From: an uncultured Bacteroides sp.
GTDB taxonomy: Bacteria > Bacteroidota > Bacteroidia > Bacteroidales > Bacteroidaceae
DNA length: 63,772 bases
Direction: 5' to 3'
Assembly: GCF_949298305.1 (NCBI RefSeq)
Contig: NZ_CASFWU010000002.1
Coordinates: 1-63,772, forward strand
The position numbers and the translations under genes are program-made. Positions 49,339-56,395 of this stretch are shown piece by piece. The notes beneath the pieces were generated by a model that saw only the letters and a list, made by a program, of their open reading frames with translations, was not told the DNA's origin and did not search any database. Every line of letters begins with the position of its first letter. Within the stretch, counting starts at the first letter, position 1.

Positions 49339-49830
49339 ATGGAAGAAAAACAATCATATTTAGGAGGGATAGTCCGGGCCATAGGCAGCCTGGGTACCGG
49401 ACTTAAGACTACCATGCGTGAGTTCTTCACGCCCAAAGTCACTGAACAGTATCCCGAAAACCGCAAAAAACTGCAAATGTTCGACCGTTTCCGCGGGACG
49501 TTGACCATGCCTCATGACGAGAACGGCCAAAACCGTTGCGTGGCTTGCGGACTGTGTCAAATGGCTTGTCCCAACGACACCATTCATATTACCAGCCGGA
49601 CGGTGGAGACACCCGAAGGCAAGAAGAAGAAGGTACTGGTGAAGTACGAGTACAATCTGGGCTCGTGCATGTTCTGCCAGCTCTGCGTCAATGCCTGTCC
49701 GCACGACGCCATTACCTTCGACCAGAACTTTGAGCACGCCGTATTCGACCGTTCCAAACTGATTCTGACCCTGAACCGTACGGATGGCAGCGACGAGCAG
49801 ACTAACCATCAACCACTAACCACTGAATAA
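49339..49830 (+). CDS. nuoI: NADH-quinone oxidoreductase subunit I
   Basis: Ferredoxin-like subunit of 163 residues with two [4Fe-4S] sites: CVACGLCQMACP (about residue 66) and CMFCQLCVNACP (about 113). These are clusters N6a and N6b, which relay electrons to NuoB. Start at ATG 49339 (MEEKQSYLGG). nuoJ follows after 2 bp. Confidence 0.94.
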   Translation: MEEKQSYLGGIVRAIGSLGTGLKTTMREFFTPKVTEQYPENRKKLQMFDRFRGTLTMPHDENGQNRCVACGLCQMACPNDTIHITSRTVETPEGKKKKVLVKYEYNLGSCMFCQLCVNACPHDAITFDQNFEHAVFDRSKLILTLNRTDGSDEQTNHQPLTTE

Positions 49831-49832
49831 AT

Positions 49833-50345
49833 ATGGAACTGACTCTTGAAACAGTAGTATTCTATTTTCTGGCGGCCTTCATCACCGTGTTCTCCATTCT
49901 TACGGTGACCACCAACCGCATGGTGCGTTCGGCCACCTATCTGCTGTTCGTGCTCTTCGGCACGGCCGGCATTTATTTCCTGTTGGGTTATACCTTCTTG
50001 GGATCTGTGCAGATTATGGTTTATGCAGGAGGCATCGTGGTGCTCTACGTGTTCTCCATCCTGCTGACCAGCGGCGAGGGTGACCGTACCGTCAAGTTGA
50101 AGCGAAGCAAGTTCCTGGCCGGACTGGGAGCTACGGCGGGCGGAGCCGTCATTGTGCTGTTCATTACGTTGAAGCACAAATTCCTGGTCACCAGCGACCT
50201 CCGTCCTTTGGAAGTAACCATAGAAAACATCGGCAGTCACATGCTGAGCGGCGAGAAGTACGGCTATCTGCTGCCTTTTGAGGCTGTCAGTGTCTTGCTG
50301 CTGGCCTGCATCGTGGGCGGACTGCTCATTGCGAGAAAGAGATAA
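49833..50345 (+). CDS. nuoJ: NADH-quinone oxidoreductase subunit J
   Basis: Membrane subunit of 170 residues with five predicted helices; the conserved helix-3 region is YTFLGSVQIMVYAGGIVVLYVFSILL (pi-bulge helix). Typical length. Followed by a 182-bp gap filled with an octamer-based inverted repeat before nuoK. Confidence 0.92.
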   Translation: MELTLETVVFYFLAAFITVFSILTVTTNRMVRSATYLLFVLFGTAGIYFLLGYTFLGSVQIMVYAGGIVVLYVFSILLTSGEGDRTVKLKRSKFLAGLGATAGGAVIVLFITLKHKFLVTSDLRPLEVTIENIGSHMLSGEKYGYLLPFEAVSVLLLACIVGGLLIARKR

Positions 50346-50353
50346 ATGTTTGA

Positions 50354-50520
50354 TTTAAGTTTTAGTTTTTGAGTTTTTAAGTTTTTGAGTTTTTGAGTTG
50401 ATGAGCTTTGCCAACTCAAGGACTCGGAATCCCCAAAGAACTGAACCCCCAAAAACTGACCCTCAAAAACTAATCAACTCAAGAACTTAAAAACTCAAAA
50501 ACTTAAAAACTCAAAAACTT
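50354..50520. repeat. Octamer-based long inverted repeat in the nuoJ-nuoK gap
   Basis: The right arm (about 50472-50520) is a run of AAAAACTC/AAAAACTT octamers; the left arm (about 50354-50402) is the same run in inverted orientation. Both arms begin with the same ATCAACTCAA boundary next to the loop. Arms of about 48 bp pair with roughly 80 percent identity around a 69-base loop that also holds CTCAA and CCCCAAA motifs. The structure ends seven bases before the nuoK start codon. Confidence 0.8.
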
Positions 50521-50527
50521 ACAACTT

Positions 50528-50836
50528 ATGATACACATGGAATACTATCTGGTGGTTTCGGCCATCATGTTCTTTGCCGGCATCTACGGGTTCTTTACCC
50601 GCCGCAACACGCTGGCCATTCTGATTTCCATCGAACTGATACTGAACGCCACGGACATTAACTTCGCCGTGTTCAACCGTTTCCTGTTCCCCGACGGGCT
50701 GGAGGGCTACTTCTTCTCCCTGTTCTCCATCGCCATCTCGGCAGCCGAAACGGCCATTGCCATTGCCATCATGATTAACATCTACCGCAATATCCGCAGC
50801 ATCCAGGTGAACAGACTGGAGGAGATGAAGTGGTAA
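50528..50836 (+). CDS. nuoK: NADH-quinone oxidoreductase subunit K
   Basis: MrpC-like membrane subunit of 102 residues with three helices. The conserved helix-2 segment LAILISIELILNATDINFAVF carries the key Glu of the proton path, and AAETAIAIAIMINIYR carries the helix-3 Glu. Start at ATG 50528 (or 50537). Preceded immediately by the octamer inverted repeat, which could affect expression relative to the upstream genes. Confidence 0.93.
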   Translation: MIHMEYYLVVSAIMFFAGIYGFFTRRNTLAILISIELILNATDINFAVFNRFLFPDGLEGYFFSLFSIAISAAETAIAIAIMINIYRNIRSIQVNRLEEMKW

Positions 50837-50933
50837 TTCTCAGGTAGTAGGCTTGGGGCGCAGGAACAAGCGGACAACTGCCTGCTCCTGACTTCGAGCC
50901 ATGTAAAACAGAAATTAAAACAATAAAACAGAT

Positions 50934-52817
50934 ATGGAACTGACAATTCTTATTCTCCTCCTTCCATTCCTCTCTTTCCTTACGTTGGGAATTGGGGGCA
51001 AATGGATGACGCACCGCACGGCAGGACTCATCGGCACGGTGGTGCTGGGTGCAGTGACTGCGCTGTCCTACTTCACCGCCTGGAGCTACTTCAGCGCTCC
51101 GCGGCTGGCCGACGGGACGTATGCCACGCTGATGCCCTACAACTTCCGCTGGCTGCCCTTCACCGAGAGCCTGAGCATCGACCTGGGCATTCTGCTCGAC
51201 CCCATCTCGGTAGTGATGCTCATCGTCATCTCCACCGTCAGCCTGATGGTTCACATTTATTCCTTCGGCTACATGAAGGGCGAGCGGGGCTTCCAGCGCT
51301 ACTACGCTTTCCTGTCGCTCTTCACCATGTCCATGCTGGGACTGGTGGTAGCCACGAACATCTTCCAGATGTACCTGTTCTGGGAGCTGGTGGGCGTGTC
51401 TTCCTACCTGCTCATCGGGTTCTACTATACCAAACCTGCCGCCATCGCCGCCTCGAAGAAGGCGTTCATCGTGACGCGTTTTGCCGACCTGGGCTTCCTT
51501 GTCGGCATCCTGGTGTATGGCTACTACGCAGGCACCTATACCTTCACGCCCGATGAAATGACGCTGATGAAGGGCGGCGCCATGCTGCCGCTGGCCCTGG
51601 GGCTGATGTTCATTGGCGGTGCGGGCAAGAGCGCCATGTTCCCCCTGCACATCTGGCTGCCCGACGCCATGGAAGGCCCGACGCCCGTCAGCGCCCTCAT
51701 CCATGCTGCCACGATGGTGGTGGCGGGTGTCTACCTGGTGGCCCGCATGTTCCCGCTGTTCATTGCCTATGCGCCCGACACGCTCCATATCGTTGCCTAC
51801 GTAGGTGCTTTCACCGCCTTCTATGCAGCTTCGGTGGCCTGCGTGCAGAGTGACATCAAGCGCGTGCTGGCCTTCTCCACCATTTCGCAGATAGGTTTCA
51901 TGATGGTGGCCCTCGGCGTATGTACCTCGACCAATCCGCACGAAGGCGGCCTGGGCTACATGGCCGGCATGTTCCACCTCTTCACGCACGCCATGTTCAA
52001 GGCCCTGCTCTTCCTCGGCGCGGGCAGCATCATCCACGCCGTCCACAGCAACGAGATGTCGGCCATGGGAGGTCTGCGCAAGTACATGCCCATTACACAC
52101 TGGACGTTCCTCATCGCCTGTCTGGCCATTGCGGGCATCCCGCCGTTCTCGGGCTTCTTCTCCAAGGACGAGATACTGACTGCCTGCTTCCAGTTCAGCC
52201 CCGTGATGGGATGGGTGATGACCGTGATTGCCGGCATGACGGCCTTCTACATGTTCCGCCTTTACTTCGGCATCTTCTGGGGTAAGGAGAACAAGGAGCT
52301 GCACGCCGAGCACAAGCCGCACGAAAGCCCGCTGAACATGACCTTCCCGCTGATGTTCCTGGCCGCCGTTACCGTAGTGGCAGGCTTCATCCCCTTCGGC
52401 CACCTGGTTTCGGCCGACGGACAAGCCTACAACATCCACCTCGACTGGACGGTAGCCGGCACAAGCATCGTCGTAGCTGCCCTGGCCATCGCCATTGCCA
52501 CTCCGATGTATCTGTACGAACGCCAGCCCCTGGCCGACGCCCTGCAACGCCGCTTCCGCGGCCTGTGGACGGCAGCCTACCACCGCTTCTACATCGACGA
52601 GATTTATCAGTTCATCACCCACAAGATTATCTTCGGCTGCATCTGCCGCCCCATTGCCTGGTGGGACCGCCACGTGGTGGACGGGTTCTTCAACTTCCTG
52701 GCCTGGGGTGCCGACGCTACGAGCGACGAGATTCGCGGCCTGCAGAGCGGACGCATCCAGCAGTATATGTTTGTGTTCCTGCTGGGCGCGCTGGTGCTGA
52801 TTCTGATTCTTTTGTAG
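50934..52817 (+). CDS. nuoL: NADH-quinone oxidoreductase subunit L
   Basis: Distal antiporter-like proton-pumping subunit, 627 residues, about 16 helices including the C-terminal lateral helix. Characteristic segments: FWELVGVSSYLLIGFYY (about residue 142, key Glu), GKSAMFPLHIWLPDAMEGPTPVSALIHAATMV (about 228-260) and DIKRVLAFSTISQIGFMM (about 305). Standard length. Confidence 0.94.
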   Translation: MELTILILLLPFLSFLTLGIGGKWMTHRTAGLIGTVVLGAVTALSYFTAWSYFSAPRLADGTYATLMPYNFRWLPFTESLSIDLGILLDPISVVMLIVISTVSLMVHIYSFGYMKGERGFQRYYAFLSLFTMSMLGLVVATNIFQMYLFWELVGVSSYLLIGFYYTKPAAIAASKKAFIVTRFADLGFLVGILVYGYYAGTYTFTPDEMTLMKGGAMLPLALGLMFIGGAGKSAMFPLHIWLPDAMEGPTPVSALIHAATMVVAGVYLVARMFPLFIAYAPDTLHIVAYVGAFTAFYAASVACVQSDIKRVLAFSTISQIGFMMVALGVCTSTNPHEGGLGYMAGMFHLFTHAMFKALLFLGAGSIIHAVHSNEMSAMGGLRKYMPITHWTFLIACLAIAGIPPFSGFFSKDEILTACFQFSPVMGWVMTVIAGMTAFYMFRLYFGIFWGKENKELHAEHKPHESPLNMTFPLMFLAAVTVVAGFIPFGHLVSADGQAYNIHLDWTVAGTSIVVAALAIAIATPMYLYERQPLADALQRRFRGLWTAAYHRFYIDEIYQFITHKIIFGCICRPIAWWDRHVVDGFFNFLAWGADATSDEIRGLQSGRIQQYMFVFLLGALVLILILL

Positions 52818-52828
52818 GCCTGGCCTCG

Positions 52829-52960
52829 TTCCCCTCTTTCAAAGAGAGGGGAAAGAATTGAAAGAGAATATGCAAGACTATAAATATACATTAATATATT
52901 AACCCTAAAAACAATACTCCCCGCCTCCCCTCTCTTTGGGAGAGGGGCCGGGGGAGAGGC
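52829..52960. repeat. GC-rich hairpin repeats in the nuoL-nuoM gap
   Basis: Two related palindromes: CCCCTCTTTCAAAGAGAGGGG at 52831-52851 (written here as CCCCTCT, loop, AGAGGGG) and at 52927-52947 a CCCCTCT/AGAGGGG stem continuing into GCCGGGGGAGAGGC up to 52960. The second resembles the CTCCCC...GGGGAGAGG type of dispersed repeat known from many bacteria, including Bacteroidetes. The middle of the gap is AT-rich. The second hairpin ends nine bases before the nuoM ATG. Confidence 0.7.
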
Positions 52961-52968
52961 TTTTGATT

Positions 52969-54447
52969 ATGAACTTCTTATCCTTATTCGTCCTGATTCC
53001 CCTGCTGATGCTTCTCGGCCTCTGGCTGGCGCGCGGCATCGGCCAGATACGCGCCGTGATGGTGACGGGAGCTTCGGCCCTGCTTGCCCTGTCGGCGGTG
53101 CTCACCGTGATGTATCTCAATGCCCGCCACGCGGGCGCAACGGACGAGATGCTGTTCTGTGCCGACATGGCCTGGTATCCCGCCCTCAACATCCACTACT
53201 CCGTAGGCGTTGACGGCATTTCGGTGGCCATGCTGCTGCTTTCGGCCATCATCGTCTTTACGGGTACCTTCGCCTCCTGGCGCCTCCAGCCGCTGACGAA
53301 GGAGTACTTCCTGTGGTTCACGTTCCTGTCTTTGGGCGTGTTCGGGTTCTTCATCTCTACGGACCTTTTCACCATGTTCATGTTCTACGAAGTGGCCCTG
53401 ATTCCGATGTACCTGCTCATCGGCGTATGGGGTTCGGGCCGTAAGGAATACTCCGCCATGAAGCTGACGCTGATGCTGATGGGTGGCTCCGCCTTCCTGC
53501 TCATCGGTATTCTGGGCATCTACTACGGCAGCGGCGCCACGACCATGAACCTGCTGGAGATTGCCTCGCTGCACAACATCCCCATCGAGCAGCAGCGCAT
53601 CTGGTTCCCGCTCACCTTCCTGGGCTTCGGCGTGCTGGGCGCCCTGTTCCCCTTCCACACCTGGAGCCCCGACGGTCATGCCTCGGCCCCGACGGCCGTG
53701 TCCATGCTCCACGCCGGCGTACTGATGAAGCTGGGAGGCTACGGCTGCTTCCGCATCGCGATGTATCTGATGCCTGAGGCTGCCAACGAGCTGGGTTGGA
53801 TATTCCTGGTGCTGACGGGCATTTCGGTGGTTTACGGTGCCTTCTCGGCCTGCGTGCAGACCGACCTGAAGTACATCAACGCCTACTCCTCCGTGAGCCA
53901 CTGCGGACTGGTGCTCTTCGCCATCCTGATGATGAACCAGACGGCCTGCACGGGCGCCGTGCTCCAGATGCTGAGCCACGGCCTGATGACAGCCCTCTTC
54001 TTCGCCCTCATCGGCATGATTTACGGACGCACCCACACCCGTGACGTCCGCGAGCTGTCGGGGCTGATGAAAATCATGCCCTTCCTCTCCGTGTGCTACG
54101 TCATTGCCGGTCTGGCCAACCTGGGCTTGCCCGGTCTGAGCGGCTTCGTGGCCGAGATGACCATCTTCAACGGCGCCTTCCAGCACGCTGACGTGTTCCA
54201 CCGCACGTGGACGGTCATTGCCTGCTGCAGCATCGTCATCACGGCGGTCTACATCCTGCGGCTGGTGGGCAAGATACTTTACGGAACCTGCACCAACAAG
54301 CACCACCTGACGCTGACCGACGCCACGTGGGACGAACGCACGGCCGTCATCATCCTCATTGTCTGCGTGGCTGCCCTGGGTATGGCTCCCTGGTGGATCA
54401 GCGGCATGATTGGTGAAAGCGTGCTGCCGATTGTCTCTGCTTTCTGA
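52969..54447 (+). CDS. nuoM: NADH-quinone oxidoreductase subunit M
   Basis: Antiporter-like membrane subunit of 492 residues, about 14 helices. Signature segments: MFYEVALIPMYLLIGVWG (about residue 143, key Glu), GALFPFHTWSPDGHASAPTAVSMLHAGVLMKLGGYG (about 222-257) and DLKYINAYSSVSHCGLVLF (about 302). Start at ATG 52969; the open frame further upstream runs through the GC-rich hairpin and is not coding. Confidence 0.94.
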   Translation: MNFLSLFVLIPLLMLLGLWLARGIGQIRAVMVTGASALLALSAVLTVMYLNARHAGATDEMLFCADMAWYPALNIHYSVGVDGISVAMLLLSAIIVFTGTFASWRLQPLTKEYFLWFTFLSLGVFGFFISTDLFTMFMFYEVALIPMYLLIGVWGSGRKEYSAMKLTLMLMGGSAFLLIGILGIYYGSGATTMNLLEIASLHNIPIEQQRIWFPLTFLGFGVLGALFPFHTWSPDGHASAPTAVSMLHAGVLMKLGGYGCFRIAMYLMPEAANELGWIFLVLTGISVVYGAFSACVQTDLKYINAYSSVSHCGLVLFAILMMNQTACTGAVLQMLSHGLMTALFFALIGMIYGRTHTRDVRELSGLMKIMPFLSVCYVIAGLANLGLPGLSGFVAEMTIFNGAFQHADVFHRTWTVIACCSIVITAVYILRLVGKILYGTCTNKHHLTLTDATWDERTAVIILIVCVAALGMAPWWISGMIGESVLPIVSAF

Positions 54448-54505
54448 CAGCAGTCCTGTGATTACAGAATTCTTCATTTTTCATTCTTAATATTTCATTG
54501 AAAAA

Positions 54506-55942
54506 ATGGATTATACTCAATTTTTACTGATGAAAGAAGAGTTGTCGCTGATAGCGGTCATTGTCATCCTCTTCATTGCCGACCTCTTCATGAGTCCCGA
54601 CGCACACAAACAGGACGGGAAGCCTGTGCTGAACACCATGCTGCCCGTCATCCTGCTGCTGGTACACACGCTCATCACCATCGTCCCCGGTCCCGAGGCC
54701 GAGGCCTTCGGCGGCATGTATCACAACACCCCCATACAGAGCATCGTGAAGTCCATCCTGAGTGTAGGCACCCTGATTGTCTTCCTGATGGCCCATCAAT
54801 GGATGCGCCTGCCGGACACCAGCATCAAGCAGGGTGAGTTCTACTTCCTTACCCTCTGCACGCTGCTGGGCATGTACCTGATGATTTCCGCCGGCCACTT
54901 CCTCATGTTCTTCATCGGACTGGAGACGGCCAGCGTCCCCATGGCCGCGCTGGTGGCCTTCGACAAGTACCGCCATCACTCGGCCGAGGCAGGCGCCAAG
55001 TACATCCTGGCCGCCCTCTTCTCCAGCGGTCTGCTGCTTTACGGTATTTCGCTCATCTACGGCACTACGGGTACCCTCTACTTTGCCGACCTGCCTGCCC
55101 GTCTCGACGGCAATCCCATGCAGGTGATGGCCCTCGTGTTCTTCCTTTCGGGCATGGGCTTCAAGATTTCACTGGTGCCCTTCCACCTTTGGACGGCCGA
55201 CGTCTACCAGGGTGCGCCCAGTACGGTGACCGCTTACCTGAGCGTCGTTTCCAAAGGCGCAGCCGCCTTCGTGCTGATGACGACCCTCTATAAGGTCTTC
55301 GCTCCGATGGTGGCCTGGTGGGAAGAAGCCCTCTGGTGGCTCATCGTGGCCTCCATCACGCTGGCCAACCTCTTCGCCCTGCGCCAGCAGAACCTGAAGC
55401 GTCTGATGGCCTTCTCCAGCATCTCGCAGGCGGGCTATCTGATGTTGGGTCTCATGGGCGGCTCGCAGCAGGGCATGACCTCGCTCGTCTACTACCTGCT
55501 GGTCTATCTGCTGGCCAATCTCTGCGTCTTTACCGTCATTACCGTGATGGCCATGCGTCGCCGCTACACGCTGGACGACTACAACGGCCTCTATGCCACC
55601 AATCCGCGCATTGCCTTTGTGATGACCCTGTCGCTGTTCTCGCTGGCGGGCATTCCGCCGTTTGCCGGCTTCTTCTCGAAGTTCTTCATCTTCGCGGCCG
55701 CCTTCCACGGCGGGTTCCACCTGCTGGTGTTCATCGCCCTGGTCAACACGGTGCTGTCCCTCTACTACTACCTGAAGATAGTGAAGGCCATGTACATCAA
55801 TCCTTCCGAGCAGCCGGCCGCCCCCTTCCGCAGCGACCGCTATACGCGTGCCGGCCTGGTGCTCTGTACGCTGGGCATCGTGGCACTCAGCATAGCCAGC
55901 ATCGTCTACGAGTCCATAGACCGCTTCACCTTCGGCATGTAG
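54506..55942 (+). CDS. nuoN: NADH-quinone oxidoreductase subunit N
   Basis: Antiporter-like membrane subunit of 478 residues with about 14 helices. Signature segments: GLETASVPMAALVAFDKY (about residue 138, key Glu), GFKISLVPFHLWTADVYQGAPSTVTAYLSVVSKGAA (about 217-250) and NLKRLMAFSSISQAGYLMLG (about 297). Last gene of the operon; a 58-bp AT-rich gap precedes it and a nested palindrome follows its stop. Confidence 0.94.
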   Translation: MDYTQFLLMKEELSLIAVIVILFIADLFMSPDAHKQDGKPVLNTMLPVILLLVHTLITIVPGPEAEAFGGMYHNTPIQSIVKSILSVGTLIVFLMAHQWMRLPDTSIKQGEFYFLTLCTLLGMYLMISAGHFLMFFIGLETASVPMAALVAFDKYRHHSAEAGAKYILAALFSSGLLLYGISLIYGTTGTLYFADLPARLDGNPMQVMALVFFLSGMGFKISLVPFHLWTADVYQGAPSTVTAYLSVVSKGAAAFVLMTTLYKVFAPMVAWWEEALWWLIVASITLANLFALRQQNLKRLMAFSSISQAGYLMLGLMGGSQQGMTSLVYYLLVYLLANLCVFTVITVMAMRRRYTLDDYNGLYATNPRIAFVMTLSLFSLAGIPPFAGFFSKFFIFAAAFHGGFHLLVFIALVNTVLSLYYYLKIVKAMYINPSEQPAAPFRSDRYTRAGLVLCTLGIVALSIASIVYESIDRFTFGM

Positions 55943-55991
55943 GCCGCTGAAGGATGACCGTGCGGACGGTACATCCATCAAGATACAGTCA

Positions 55992-56090
55992 ACGCGTAAC
56001 GCGGATTTCATTTTTAGTTGGGACTTTTTCCCGGTTGTCCTTTCCTTTGGGACAACCTGTCAACTGAAAAATGAAATCCGCGTTACGCGT
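55992..56090. terminator. Long nested palindrome after nuoN, probable bidirectional terminator
   Basis: Outer arms 55992-56020 and 56061-56090 pair over 29 bp with a single inserted base. The loop contains an inner perfect 8-bp stem, GGTTGTCC (56033-56040) with GGACAACC (56049-56056). The ends are ACGCGTAACGCG-rich. No terminal T run, but the outer stem carries T and A runs. Lies between convergent nuoN and sulfatase genes. Confidence 0.6.
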
Positions 56091-56172
56091 TTCCGTGATT
56101 CTCCTTGCATTTCAAGGCCGGTCTTGGAATCGGTACGGGGGTGCGAAACGGGGTGTTTGCGCCCCGCTTGTC

Positions 56173-56294
56173 GGACGCTTGCACGGCTCGCGGACGACGC
56201 TTGCACGGTCTGCGGACGATGCTTGCACGGTCCGCGGACGATGCTTGCACGGTCCGTGGACGATGCTTGCATGGTCTGACGGCTGATTGTCAGG
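56173..56294. repeat. 22-bp repeat element, copy 5 (nuoN/sulfatase gap)
   Basis: The most regular copy: a 19-bp first unit (56173-56191), four 22-bp units (56192-56213, 56214-56235, 56236-56257, 56258-56279), all in the same orientation, and tail CGGCTGATTGTCAGG (56280-56294). Units differ at only a few positions (ACGG/ATGG, TCCGC/TCTGC/TCCGT). Located 83 bp after the long palindrome. The rest of the 453-bp gap shows no gene. Confidence 0.9.
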
Positions 56295-56395
56295 CCGGTA
56301 GAATCCCGATATGCCTTGCCGTCTTGCCTCTTTTTTTATAGGCGATGCCGGAATCAAAAGCCTGAACTGTGAAATCGGAAATCAGAACTCTGAAA

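Noticed and set aside
56173..56294. CRISPR array
   Set aside because: Units abut without unique spacers and no cas genes are present.
56112..56357. Small ORFs inside the 22-bp arrays (also at 6624, 16566, 30332, 39543 and elsewhere) encoding similar peptides rich in C, R, H
   Set aside because: A 22-bp period shifts the reading frame each unit and the arrays are open in several frames on both strands; the peptides are by-products of the repeat, with no start signals.
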